NCBI GenBank assembly: GCA_001795735.1 | Contig: MGKQ01000005.1 | Coordinates: 1-35,151 of the forward strand | DNA length: 35,151 bases | Direction of reading: 5' to 3' | From: Candidatus Yanofskybacteria bacterium RIFCSPLOWO2_02_FULL_41_13 | GTDB lineage: Bacteria; Patescibacteriota; Minisyncoccia; 2-02-FULL-40-12; GWA2-44-9 | Shown: positions 1 to 9,002 of the stretch, in pieces | Layout: each line of letters starts with the position of its first letter | Numbering within the stretch: the first letter of the stretch is position 1 | Notes under the pieces: generated by a model | What the model was told of the DNA's origin: nothing | The model's input: only the letters and a program-made list of their open reading frames with translations | Databases searched by the model: none | Translations under genes and position numbers: made by a program

Positions 1-1
1 T

Positions 2-514
2 GTAAAATTTACTTCCAAGTTTGCAAATGGCAGTGGAGGAGGCGGAAATAGTCTTTATAAAACAAGTCATGGATTTAGCACTCTCTACCCAATAAATACT
101 GGTACCAGTATCATTCTCACAGATCAGTCTGGAAAGCAATATTCTTCTCCGTATGTAAAATATTCTTTGGGCCAACACTGTAGTCAGGTTAACTTAAACT
201 TTACGAGTGTTGCCAGTAGTCAATTCTCATGGAGTCCGCCGGGAGAAACAGCCGTAGCTAATCCTAATTCTTCTTTTGTCTTAAATACATTTACCAGAGA
301 TTTATACTTTGGACTCACCGGCAATGATGTCAAACAACTCCAGGCACTTCTGGTAAATGAGGTGGGTTATTCAGCCGATTTGATCACCGGTTATTTCGGT
401 CGCATTACCCGCGATGCTGTGAAAAAACTTCAGGAGAAATATGGCATTAAGCCGACGTATGGCTACTTTGGTGAAATAACCAGAAAAGCTATAAGTGCGC
501 TTATATCCAACTGA
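2..514 (+). CDS. C-terminal part of a secreted/surface protein with a peptidoglycan-binding (PG_binding_1-like) domain; truncated by the window start
   Basis: Frame is open from base 2 (VKFTSKFANGSGGG...); C-terminus GLTGNDVKQLQALLVNEVGYSADLITGYFGRITRDAVKKLQEKYGI...GYFGEITRKAI matches the PG_binding_1 pattern. The track's TTG start at 167 is internal. Confidence 0.8.
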   Translation, partial: VKFTSKFANGSGGGGNSLYKTSHGFSTLYPINTGTSIILTDQSGKQYSSPYVKYSLGQHCSQVNLNFTSVASSQFSWSPPGETAVANPNSSFVLNTFTRDLYFGLTGNDVKQLQALLVNEVGYSADLITGYFGRITRDAVKKLQEKYGIKPTYGYFGEITRKAISALISN

Positions 515-538
515 CGCTGGTTGAAACTTTATATGGAT

Positions 539-562
539 CCCGTTAGAGATAACCCTAACGGG
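539..562 (+). terminator. Hairpin CCCGTTAG-N8-CTAACGGG downstream of PG-binding protein
   Basis: 8-bp perfect inverted repeat shortly after the stop codon; weak T tract. Confidence 0.5.
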
Positions 563-648
563 TTTGCAAACAAATTATAAATTTAAAGTAGTGTATACTG
601 CTTGCTATCGTACGGTGGCAGTTAGTGCCTTGTACTACTTCTAACGGG

Positions 649-1605
649 ATGGATATTCCAGAGATCATAAATACACCGGTAATAACAGATTCTAAAAAGA
701 GCAATAAGAAGCTGCTGATTGTTTTAGTTATAGTCATCATTCTTGGCCTTGGCGGAGGCGGGTATTGGTATGTAATGATATATCAGCCGGCACAGTATGC
801 CAAAGCGATTTTTGCGCTCGAAATAGAGCTTCAAGCATATGGAACCCAATCGGGACAGTCCCAATTTAGATGGCGGTATGATTACGATACTGCTCTAAAT
901 GCTCTTGATAAACATGAGGTGTTTTTTGCTCAGTTTAACAAGAAAATTGAAGCCCTTAATCCGCCGCCATTTGATCAGGAGATGAAAGAACTTAAGGAAA
1001 ATCTCTTGTTCTTCGGAGGGGGATTTACCGGAGGAGTTAATAATGGGAGAAGAACGATCGTTTTTGTAAAAGATGCAATAGAGATTTATAAGATATATTA
1101 TCCGGAAAGCACCACCATTCGAGAAACACTACCCCCAGAATTAAGAAGTTCCCAGCCGTCTGTGCCTCGTTCTCAACCTTATGATTTGGGTACGGCCATT
1201 GATTTTTGGAAATCACTGCTTGCGTCGGCAAAACCATATGCCGACAGGATGTTCAATCAGGATCCGATTAATTTAGGCGATAATTACTTTTCGGATTTGA
1301 AATCTCTTTGGGGAGAAATGAGTCGTGCACATAATACAGTGCTCCCTGTTTTAGAACAAAAATTCGGCCGAAATTATCCCCTAAGTTCTTTACCACATCA
1401 GCAAGAGCTTGAAAAAATAATCCCCGGTGCCGCTTCCCTTGATAAAATTGATGAATTTCTACAAAAGCTTGAGAGCGTAATTATCAGAGGCAGTGCTGAA
1501 GGAATTTTGCAATCTGCTATATATTCTCAATCTTCAGATTCTCAAGAACGCAGTCAAAGCATGAACGAATCTCTTAAAAAATTGAAAGAAAAGTATGTCC
1601 AGTAG
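649..1605 (+). CDS. Single-TM hypothetical exported/membrane protein
   Basis: Long ORF; KKSNKKLLIVLVIVIILGLGGGGYWYV TM anchor near the N-terminus; start chosen at MDIPE (ORF track begins at 625). Confidence 0.7.
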   Translation: MDIPEIINTPVITDSKKSNKKLLIVLVIVIILGLGGGGYWYVMIYQPAQYAKAIFALEIELQAYGTQSGQSQFRWRYDYDTALNALDKHEVFFAQFNKKIEALNPPPFDQEMKELKENLLFFGGGFTGGVNNGRRTIVFVKDAIEIYKIYYPESTTIRETLPPELRSSQPSVPRSQPYDLGTAIDFWKSLLASAKPYADRMFNQDPINLGDNYFSDLKSLWGEMSRAHNTVLPVLEQKFGRNYPLSSLPHQQELEKIIPGAASLDKIDEFLQKLESVIIRGSAEGILQSAIYSQSSDSQERSQSMNESLKKLKEKYVQ

Positions 1606-1617
1606 CGGAACTTCCAA

Positions 1618-2700
1618 ATGGTAAATAAGTTTGTTTTTGTTGCAAGCCTTATTTTTATTGTTAGCGGCATGGGAGCGGCTAATTTTATTTTTGCCCAAAG
1701 CCAGTCTCCTTGTTCGAGCAGTGTAAGCATTACCGATATCTCGCAAGCCCAGCCGGGCACTATATTTGTACTTTCTAACTCCGCTCAAGCAAATTTTACC
1801 ATTACTAATCCGGTAACACAGGAGTTGATATATAAGGGGAGCGGCTATGGCGGTTATGCGTGGTCTCGAGAGGGAGTTACAGCCGGAGCTTATACTATCA
1901 CTTGGGGTGCTGTTTCCGGATGTGGAACTCCGCCTTCTGAAACTAAAACGACCGACTCTAGAGGCTCTATCGCTTTTGCCGGAAACTATCAAAATATAAG
2001 CACACCTGCACCAGCTACTACTGGCACCATCGACATACGAACCAATCTTGTTCAATCTTCTGACCGAGAAAAAATAACTTTTATCCTAACTGGCCCTCAA
2101 AACAAAACCATTACCGCTGATAACTTTACCTGGTTTTATGCGCCGGCAGGAACTTATACTATTACCTATCGCGGAGAAATAGAAGGTTACGATGCCCCTG
2201 CTCCGCAAACCAAAATTCTTCCGGCCAATGGTTCAATCGTATTTCAAGTAGACTACAAGCTTTCTCAAACCACCCTCCCGCTTACCGTTGATTCTTTGCC
2301 AACGGGTGCAACTGTTTACATAGATGAAGTGTTGGTTGGCAAAGCTCCGGTGGTAAAAAAAGTTTCACGTGGTGCCACCCATAGAATTCGCTGTACTCTT
2401 CCTGGTTACAATGACTATACTTACAACTATGTAGTTGCTCCATTTAGTTCTACGGTCAATGTCGTCAAAGGGGATTGGAGGTGTTTACTTACTGTTAAGA
2501 ATGGGCAAACTATTCCAGCTTATTCGCCAACGACTCAACCTCAACAGTCTTTATCTCCTCAGGAACAGCCAAGAACTACCGTCTTGCCTCAAAACAGGAT
2601 AGAACAAACAACGTCACCAATAGCTTATCCAGTTCAGGCCAAACCAAAAGGATTTTTCTCTCGCATTTGGCAGTCAATTCTATCGTTATTTTTAAAATAA
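1618..2700 (+). CDS. Secreted PEGA-domain protein with C-terminal hydrophobic tail
   Basis: Signal peptide MVNKFVFVASLIFIVSGMGAANFIFAQ; LPLTVDSLPTGATVYIDEVLVGKAPVVKKVSRGATHRIRCTLPGYNDYTYNYVV is PEGA-like. Confidence 0.8.
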   Translation: MVNKFVFVASLIFIVSGMGAANFIFAQSQSPCSSSVSITDISQAQPGTIFVLSNSAQANFTITNPVTQELIYKGSGYGGYAWSREGVTAGAYTITWGAVSGCGTPPSETKTTDSRGSIAFAGNYQNISTPAPATTGTIDIRTNLVQSSDREKITFILTGPQNKTITADNFTWFYAPAGTYTITYRGEIEGYDAPAPQTKILPANGSIVFQVDYKLSQTTLPLTVDSLPTGATVYIDEVLVGKAPVVKKVSRGATHRIRCTLPGYNDYTYNYVVAPFSSTVNVVKGDWRCLLTVKNGQTIPAYSPTTQPQQSLSPQEQPRTTVLPQNRIEQTTSPIAYPVQAKPKGFFSRIWQSILSLFLK

Positions 2701-2819
2701 TAGATCTTTAATCCGAGCTTTTAAAAGCACATCCGGTATCGAATACGGGATTTCAAAAGGCATTCCCGGGGAGCAGTTGGATTTTAAAAAACCAATTAAA
2801 TAAAAATAATTAAAATCAT

Positions 2820-3053
2820 ATGAATAAAAAACGTCTTGAAGTATTCTTTGAATTTCTTATTTTTGGTGTGATTGTCGGAGTTGTTGAGGATTTAATTGCC
2901 GTAAAATTAGTTACCGGAGAGCCCATTACCTGGGATGTTATAGGTATCGTTATAGCGGTAGCCATTCCTTTTGCCTTTATAGGCGAGGTTTTAGTTGACC
3001 AGGTTGATTTTATTGAACTATGGGGAAAATTTAACCGTAAGAATAAAAAATAG
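2820..3053 (+). CDS. Small two-TM membrane protein
   Basis: 77-aa ORF with two hydrophobic stretches. Confidence 0.6.
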   Translation: MNKKRLEVFFEFLIFGVIVGVVEDLIAVKLVTGEPITWDVIGIVIAVAIPFAFIGEVLVDQVDFIELWGKFNRKNKK

Positions 3054-3063
3054 CTATAATACG

Positions 3064-3348
3064 ATGTTACTTAATAAACAAGAAGTAGATTGGCGTATCG
3101 GCGAACTAGGGGGATGGAAAATCGAAGAAGGTAAATTAAAGAAAATCTTTAAATTCAAGGATTTTATTTCAGCTATAGAGTTTGTTAATGCTGTTGCTGG
3201 ACTGGCTGAAAAAGAGAACCATCACCCGGATATTTTGATAACATACAATAAGGTTAGAATTACTCTTTGGACTCATGATGTCGGCGGGCTTTCAGAAAAG
3301 GATTTTAACCTTGCGTCAAAAATTGAAAAGGGCTTGATTGACTTGTAA
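3064..3348 (+). CDS. Pterin-4a-carbinolamine dehydratase (PCD/DCoH-like)
   Basis: WKIEEGKLKKIFKFKDFISAIEFVNAVAGLAEKENHHPDILITYNKVRITLWTHDVGGLSEKDFNLASKIE contains the PCD signature (F.F..A..F......AE...HHP......V.....TH..GGL...D...A..I). Start set to MLLNKQEV. Confidence 0.9.
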   Translation: MLLNKQEVDWRIGELGGWKIEEGKLKKIFKFKDFISAIEFVNAVAGLAEKENHHPDILITYNKVRITLWTHDVGGLSEKDFNLASKIEKGLIDL

Positions 3349-3411
3349 TTTCTGAGCTTGCAGTTTTAGATGTTTGCATTATTATATAATAAATTAAATT
3401 AGTTTAAAAAG

Positions 3412-3936
3412 ATGAGCATGTATTCACAAAAAGGAAATGTTTTAGTAGTCGTATTGGTACTGGTCATTGTTGTCGCCGCGGGAGGATATGCAAGTTATAA
3501 AATGTTTTGGAGCAACCAAGCAGACGACAGTAAAGAGGCGGAACATACAATGGAAAATGACGAGATAATGAGTGACGATATGATGCCGAATGAATCTGGA
3601 GACGGAGGAATGATGGGGACTGACGACGACGATTCTATGATGGGTGGTGGCGTGATGGATCAAACCAAAGAATTTATGGTTTCGGGAAGCCCGTTTAAAT
3701 TTTCAGTCAGTGAGATCAGGGTAAAGAAGGGGGATACGGTTAGGATTGTTTTTACGAACGAGCAGGGGATGCATGATTGGGTTGTAGACGCATTCAGTGC
3801 CAGAACAAAAGTTCTTCAGGCCGGCCAGACAGAAACCATCGAGTTTATAGCTGATAAAATCGGAACCTTCGAATACTATTGTTCGGTCGGCAATCATCGC
3901 CAGGTGGGGATGAAGGGAAATCTCATAGTCGAATAG
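3412..3936 (+). CDS. Membrane-anchored cupredoxin (plastocyanin/azurin-like) with Met/Asp-rich linker
   Basis: N-terminal TM; VKKGDTVRIVFTNEQGMHDWVVD...GTFEYYCSVGNHRQVGMKGNLIVE retains His, Cys, His, Met type-1 copper ligands; linker EHTMENDEIMSDDMMPNESGDGGMMGTDDDDSMMGGGVMD. Confidence 0.87.
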   Translation: MSMYSQKGNVLVVVLVLVIVVAAGGYASYKMFWSNQADDSKEAEHTMENDEIMSDDMMPNESGDGGMMGTDDDDSMMGGGVMDQTKEFMVSGSPFKFSVSEIRVKKGDTVRIVFTNEQGMHDWVVDAFSARTKVLQAGQTETIEFIADKIGTFEYYCSVGNHRQVGMKGNLIVE

Positions 3937-3960
3937 CGGGGCGGGGTTGGATAAACTTTA

Positions 3961-4006
3961 GAAATAACTTAAATGCCGAGGCTTGCCTCGGCATTTAAGT
4001 TATTTC
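3961..4006. terminator. Bidirectional intrinsic terminator between convergent genes
   Basis: 21-bp perfect stem GAAATAACTTAAATGCCGAGG-CTTG-CCTCGGCATTTAAGTTATTTC. Confidence 0.85.
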
Positions 4007-4014
4007 TACAAGCG

Positions 4015-7000
4015 TTATGGAATAACGGTAAACCTAACCTCGTTTGATGTATCGTTTAGAAGAGGACCTACTCGTATAGTATACTCTCCGGGCGTAAGAA
4101 CCGGATCTACTTTCCAAGTTCCCAAAGTATTACTCGGGTCAAGCTTGCCGGTAGTGGTATTTCTTACTCTGTTCTTATCATGAACTTGGACGGTAAAGTA
4201 TTTTCTGGCGACTTCCAGGGCATTTCCAAGATTGCTACCGTTTATGGTGATAACTTGCCCGATTTTAGCGCTAGAGGGAGATATTGATGTTATAATTCTC
4301 GGTTTAGGTATAGGTCCTTCAATCCTAATAACCACTCTGCTTATTTGCGTACTGCCGGAGCTATCACGCAAAGTATAAGTATGGGTACCGGCAGAAACAT
4401 TCGTATCGGTTACGGATCCGCTTGGCGGTGAAATATTTTGCCAAGAAAATCCATCTTTATATATGATAGAGTTACCCGAACCCGTTCCAAGGGTGTAATT
4501 CAAAGTTACATCACAATTGGGGTTGGTGCTGCTTAACCCTTTTGTACAGGCTAACCATGGAGATGACAGCGATCCCTGATAATATATGTTTACGACTGTG
4601 CTTGATAATGAAGCACCGGTGACTCGATTGTTTAAAGTATATGAATAAGTTCCGGCCGGCGGATTTGATTCTGCTCTTGATCCCGAAGTTCCGCTTAACG
4701 ATGCCCAATCTATGCCATTTTTCTTGATAATTGCTTCACCGGCAGTAATTCCGGATATGCTGTAATTTAAGGTGATATTGCAGTTCGGATTTGAGATTGT
4801 GACATTCTTGGTACATGAGGCCGGCGTAGCAGTAATGTTTGCGCATGCTCCGGAACAGGTGCTTATTCCTTGCATGGCATTAGCTGAAATTTTACCCCAG
4901 CCGTAAAAAGCATCTTTGCCGGCCGATCCAAGATCTACGGCGCTATTAATAATAGTTTGTTCAACCTGATCCACAGTGTAATTAGGAAATGCCGACTTTA
5001 TTAATGCAACAACACCGCTAACAACCGGAGTGGCCATACTGGTTCCGGTCTTTGTTCCGTAACTGTTGCCCAGAATTGATGAATATAAATTAACTCCGGG
5101 AGCTGTAATATCTACTCCAGCGCCCAGACCGGAGAAACTAGCTCTCAAGTTGTTACTATCAATGGCCCCAACAGTAAATGACTCGCTTAAGCATCCCGGC
5201 AGAGACACTCCGGCAGGGTTGTTGCCGGCGGCTATGACTACCAGTACCCCATGACTCTTTGCGTATTGGATGGCTTTTGATATTCCGAGAGCAGTTGCAT
5301 CCATATTATCGCATAAGTTAGCATAAGTTCCGCCGCCAATGCTTATGTTAATTGCATCAGGGTCAAAATCATCGCTTGTACCGTAGGTGTTGTCAGGGCC
5401 GTTAATAGCCCAGTATATACCGTTAATGATTGCACTATAACTTCCCGCTCCGTTTGAATCTAATATTTTGCCGGAAATAATATTGCTGTTCGGGGCAACG
5501 CCGATTGATTGAGGATCTATTCCGTCAGAAGTGATAATGCCGGCAACATGACTGCCATGACCGGGCGCGCCGACACTACCGATATGATCATCCATCGGGT
5601 CATTGTCGTTGTTAACAAAATCCCATCCACCAAGATAGCTTGATTGAAGCTCAGGATGGTTGTAATTATAGCCGGTATCAAGAATTACAATACGGGTACC
5701 TTGGCCTTTGTTGCCTGTCGTTTGAGTGATCGTTGCCCCAATTTGATTATTGACGTTTGTATCTTGTAACTGGAAAACGGTATCAGGGGTAAGATTTGCT
5801 GAAGTATCAGGACATTCTACAGCGCTAAAATCCTGATAGCCTGACCCGGTAGTTCTGGAACAGCCGGCGGCAAAAGCAGACGTGGCTTCTGCCTCTGAAT
5901 GGACAACGAATTTTAATTCAATTTGGCAATCAGTATCAAGGGTGCAAGCGCCGATTGTTCCATTATTACAGACATTATTAATGCAGACTACGTTGCAATC
6001 GGTATTCTGAGTACAGGCTTTCGAGCTGTTGTTACTGCAAAAACCGTTATCACAGGTCGGTTGGGTTATCAGGCTTTGTCCGCTTGGTCCCGAGCCTATG
6101 CCCTGAAAATTGAATCCACCTCCGACTAATTCAGGATTAATCGTGTAAAGAATTACATACGACGACGCAAGAAGGACAGCTCCAACCACAGCGTTAAACA
6201 TATAAGATTTGGCAGTAGCAATGTTGCCCGGATTGGCGGCCGATGTCATCCATAAAAATCCTGCCCACAAGAATACAATAAAGACGGCAATACCGATAAC
6301 GTATAAAGAGTATTTGACGGCGTTATTTATCAAGTCCTGAAAATTTGAAGCAGGCGGAATAGATATTCCGACATTAGGTTGAAAGGGAAGGATTGGAACA
6401 GGTTGATTAGGTTGGTTGGGTGTGGTGGGTACAGAGCTAACAGTTAATGTTCCGAGGTAAGTTGATTGAAAATAACGCTTTCCATCGATTTGAGTTACAT
6501 TGCCTTCAATGGTTACCTCATACTCACTCTCAGCCATACTAGACGGAACAGTGAAGGTTAAGATAGCGTTCGATGAATTTACGGAACCGGTTAAACTCGT
6601 TACGGTTCCCGCCGCAGAGGTTAGCAGGACAGTAGTAGCGAGATTAAACCCGGCTACTTGGACTGTTCCGCCAGGTGCAACAGTTGAGGGGGAGAAATTG
6701 CAAGTAATCATATATCCGGGTACGTTCAGGCTTGGATCACATGGGGTCGGTGCGGATTGGGCTGTGAGACCGGCAAGACTGCCAACGCCCAAATTTGATA
6801 AGAATCTCACCATAGCATAATCCTTGCTTGATATTGCTGCATATTTTCCGTCTCTGGTATTCGGAGCGATAAAAGGAGAGTAATTTCCATTAGTACCGTC
6901 GGTAAAAATATACGAACTGGTTAATAAAACGCCCCGATTATCTAGCTGGCCGAACCTGTTTCTGATACTGCTTTGATCCTGGGCTACGACGGCATAAGTA

Positions 7001-8988
7001 TTAGACGTCGGATTGTAAGTATTAATCGCTGAGCCGGCATCATTTAAAACCATAAATGATCCGGAAGAGGCATCGGTTCCGTCACAAGAACTCAATATCT
7101 TGCCTTTTACGCTTGGGCCGGAATTTATATCCTTCCAAGTGGCTAAATATTGGTTATCAGTTGAGTTATAAGCGAGACTTACTTCTCCGGCTGTATTAAT
7201 TTCGGCTAGCGTCATTTGACCGACTTGGCCGGTTTGCGGGTCCACTCTCCTTATGGCGGTGGCACTGCTGTTGGGACTGACAGTACATGAACCGCCATAG
7301 CAATGATAAGCGATACAGTATTCGTTTGCTTGTTCGTTTATTGCCAATGAGGGGGCGGATCCGATAATGCCGCCGGAATTCACGATCTTTATGGTCGGGT
7401 CTCCTTGGCCGGTATTAGGGTTAATGGTTCTCAAGTAAATATCAATGTTGGGACTTCTATTTTCCCAGACCAGAACAAACTTTTTATTTACCGAGTCGTA
7501 TCTTAGGGGGGCATTCGGGTAGAAAAAGGGATTGTCCGTAAAGTCTCTGGTGATTAAGAATGGATTTCCGGCGAAACTGCCATCAGAGTTAATAAATCTT
7601 CCGAATATTTCAGTTTGTGATGTATCCAAGTCAATCCAAACTGCCAGGTATCTATTTTTATCTTTATCATAAGCAACGTGAGGGCTTATTGAGTTACTTT
7701 TACCACTGATACTGAACTGAGCTGTTATGGGAGTCTGGTTATTAGCCATTATTCTGCCCCAAATTATTCCTTGTCCGCCGGAATAATCGTCACTGACAAC
7801 AAGCCAAGTGTCATTAGTTGGATTATAATCCAACTGACCTCGCCATCCTGCGGTGGCATTTACCGGAGTCCCGACTACTGGAGCTCCCACACCGCAAGTT
7901 TCAGGAGCCAACCCTCCTGATAAATCATTTCTGGGAGCTGTATCCGAAACGGTTACTACAGATAGCTTGCCTGTATTGTCGTTGAAAGCGACTGTAAATA
8001 TCCCATTATTGTATACAGTACTTACTGATACCGGTCCGGTGGGTGCATTTATGACAATACTGCTTCTTTCTCCCCATGGTCTTAACAATACGGCCGAGAT
8101 GCCATTAGTCTCAGTCATGGTTACTATCCACGGCCGGCTGTTAACCATAATAATCTGTCCAATATGCTCCTGTCTTGAAGAAGTCGCCGTTAGATCGATA
8201 TCTTTATTATCATCAAGACAAATTCCTCTGACCGGACCAAAACCGCCGTAGGCGATATATTTATCTTTTAAAATTGTCTCAAAATTTGGAGTTTTAGCGG
8301 TAAATTTTTTGGTTTGATTTGCGCTCTCCCAGAGACAGATCTCCGTCTCATCGCCATTTAAACAGCCAGTGGCCAAATTATTTCCGCTGATTGATATTCT
8401 CCAATTATTTCCCGTAGAGAATAATTGGTTATCTTTACTAATTCTCGTTGGGTTAGATGCAAGTCCGGAAGCCCAATGACCGTCAGCGGCGCGAAGAACA
8501 CCGGATACAAGATTTGGATCATCACTTGTTTTGTTTGCTGTCCATTGTCCGACTTTAACTTCATAACGATCGGCGGTAGTACCGGTAGCGTTAGTTTCAC
8601 AATTAAATGTTGCCATATCGGGCTGAATCCACCATCCACCGAAACAACCACTTCCGCCGAAAGTTCTTTCCTGGTTTGCTTGGATGTCGGCGATGAAACT
8701 TCCTCCAAAACCATATGCAACGTATCTTCCATTAGGTGACAATTGGGGAAACCAGCCATTACCTTGAGAGGGGCTCCATTGGCTCAAAATAGGTGCATAT
8801 TGGATCGATTGAGCTTGAGCATATCCGTTTTCGTAGTACAGATGAACAAATTGAACGGACACCAATAAAGAAGCAATCAGGATAAACAAAAATAACCCGA
8901 ACCAATGAGCATGCTGGTGACGAGGATGGTTATGCCAAGAGTGATACCAAGTAAAATATTTACAAAATTGGTTATGAAGGTAGCGCAT
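4015..8988 (-). CDS. Giant (1657 aa) surface protein: His-rich N-term + TM, propeller-like region, IPT/TIG, internal VirB2-like two-TM pilin hairpin, Cys-rich repeats, subtilisin (S8) protease domain, Ig-like repeats, C-terminal IPT/TIG
   Basis: S8 triad motifs IVILDTGYNYNHPE, GHGSHVAGI, GTSMATPVVSG; VirB2-like YSLYVIGIAVFIVFLWAGFLWMTSAANPGNIATAKSYMFNAVVGAVLLASSYVILYTINPELVGGGF; propeller-like repeats from WFPQLSPNGRYVAYGFGG onward; C-terminal ITSISPSSAKIGQVITINGSNLGN (IPT/TIG). Confidence 0.88.
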   Translation of the reverse strand: MRYLHNQFCKYFTWYHSWHNHPRHQHAHWFGLFLFILIASLLVSVQFVHLYYENGYAQAQSIQYAPILSQWSPSQGNGWFPQLSPNGRYVAYGFGGSFIADIQANQERTFGGSGCFGGWWIQPDMATFNCETNATGTTADRYEVKVGQWTANKTSDDPNLVSGVLRAADGHWASGLASNPTRISKDNQLFSTGNNWRISISGNNLATGCLNGDETEICLWESANQTKKFTAKTPNFETILKDKYIAYGGFGPVRGICLDDNKDIDLTATSSRQEHIGQIIMVNSRPWIVTMTETNGISAVLLRPWGERSSIVINAPTGPVSVSTVYNNGIFTVAFNDNTGKLSVVTVSDTAPRNDLSGGLAPETCGVGAPVVGTPVNATAGWRGQLDYNPTNDTWLVVSDDYSGGQGIIWGRIMANNQTPITAQFSISGKSNSISPHVAYDKDKNRYLAVWIDLDTSQTEIFGRFINSDGSFAGNPFLITRDFTDNPFFYPNAPLRYDSVNKKFVLVWENRSPNIDIYLRTINPNTGQGDPTIKIVNSGGIIGSAPSLAINEQANEYCIAYHCYGGSCTVSPNSSATAIRRVDPQTGQVGQMTLAEINTAGEVSLAYNSTDNQYLATWKDINSGPSVKGKILSSCDGTDASSGSFMVLNDAGSAINTYNPTSNTYAVVAQDQSSIRNRFGQLDNRGVLLTSSYIFTDGTNGNYSPFIAPNTRDGKYAAISSKDYAMVRFLSNLGVGSLAGLTAQSAPTPCDPSLNVPGYMITCNFSPSTVAPGGTVQVAGFNLATTVLLTSAAGTVTSLTGSVNSSNAILTFTVPSSMAESEYEVTIEGNVTQIDGKRYFQSTYLGTLTVSSVPTTPNQPNQPVPILPFQPNVGISIPPASNFQDLINNAVKYSLYVIGIAVFIVFLWAGFLWMTSAANPGNIATAKSYMFNAVVGAVLLASSYVILYTINPELVGGGFNFQGIGSGPSGQSLITQPTCDNGFCSNNSSKACTQNTDCNVVCINNVCNNGTIGACTLDTDCQIELKFVVHSEAEATSAFAAGCSRTTGSGYQDFSAVECPDTSANLTPDTVFQLQDTNVNNQIGATITQTTGNKGQGTRIVILDTGYNYNHPELQSSYLGGWDFVNNDNDPMDDHIGSVGAPGHGSHVAGIITSDGIDPQSIGVAPNSNIISGKILDSNGAGSYSAIINGIYWAINGPDNTYGTSDDFDPDAINISIGGGTYANLCDNMDATALGISKAIQYAKSHGVLVVIAAGNNPAGVSLPGCLSESFTVGAIDSNNLRASFSGLGAGVDITAPGVNLYSSILGNSYGTKTGTSMATPVVSGVVALIKSAFPNYTVDQVEQTIINSAVDLGSAGKDAFYGWGKISANAMQGISTCSGACANITATPASCTKNVTISNPNCNITLNYSISGITAGEAIIKKNGIDWASLSGTSGSRAESNPPAGTYSYTLNNRVTGASLSSTVVNIYYQGSLSSPWLACTKGLSSTNPNCDVTLNYTLGTGSGNSIIYKDGFSWQNISPPSGSVTDTNVSAGTHTYTLRDSSGSTQISRVVIRIEGPIPKPRIITSISPSSAKIGQVITINGSNLGNALEVARKYFTVQVHDKNRVRNTTTGKLDPSNTLGTWKVDPVLTPGEYTIRVGPLLNDTSNEVRFTVIP
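6118..6345 (-). other. Region encoding VirB2/TrbC-like two-helix membrane hairpin inside the S8 giant protein
   Basis: Two hydrophobic helices separated by the NPGNIATAK loop; near-identical module in the neighbouring protein. Confidence 0.75.
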
Positions 8989-9002
8989 AGAAATTAATAA
9001 GC

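Noticed and set aside
1534-2055. 173-aa minus ORF overlapping two plus-strand genes
   Set aside because: Antisense to the PEGA and TM protein genes; low-complexity composition, no motif.
4511-8759. Many track ORFs (62-133 aa) inside 4015-8988 in other frames (for example 6500..6820 +, 7853..8251 +, 8358..8759 -)
   Set aside because: Shadow ORFs of a long, clearly coding frame with recognisable domains; no independent RBS or homology pattern.
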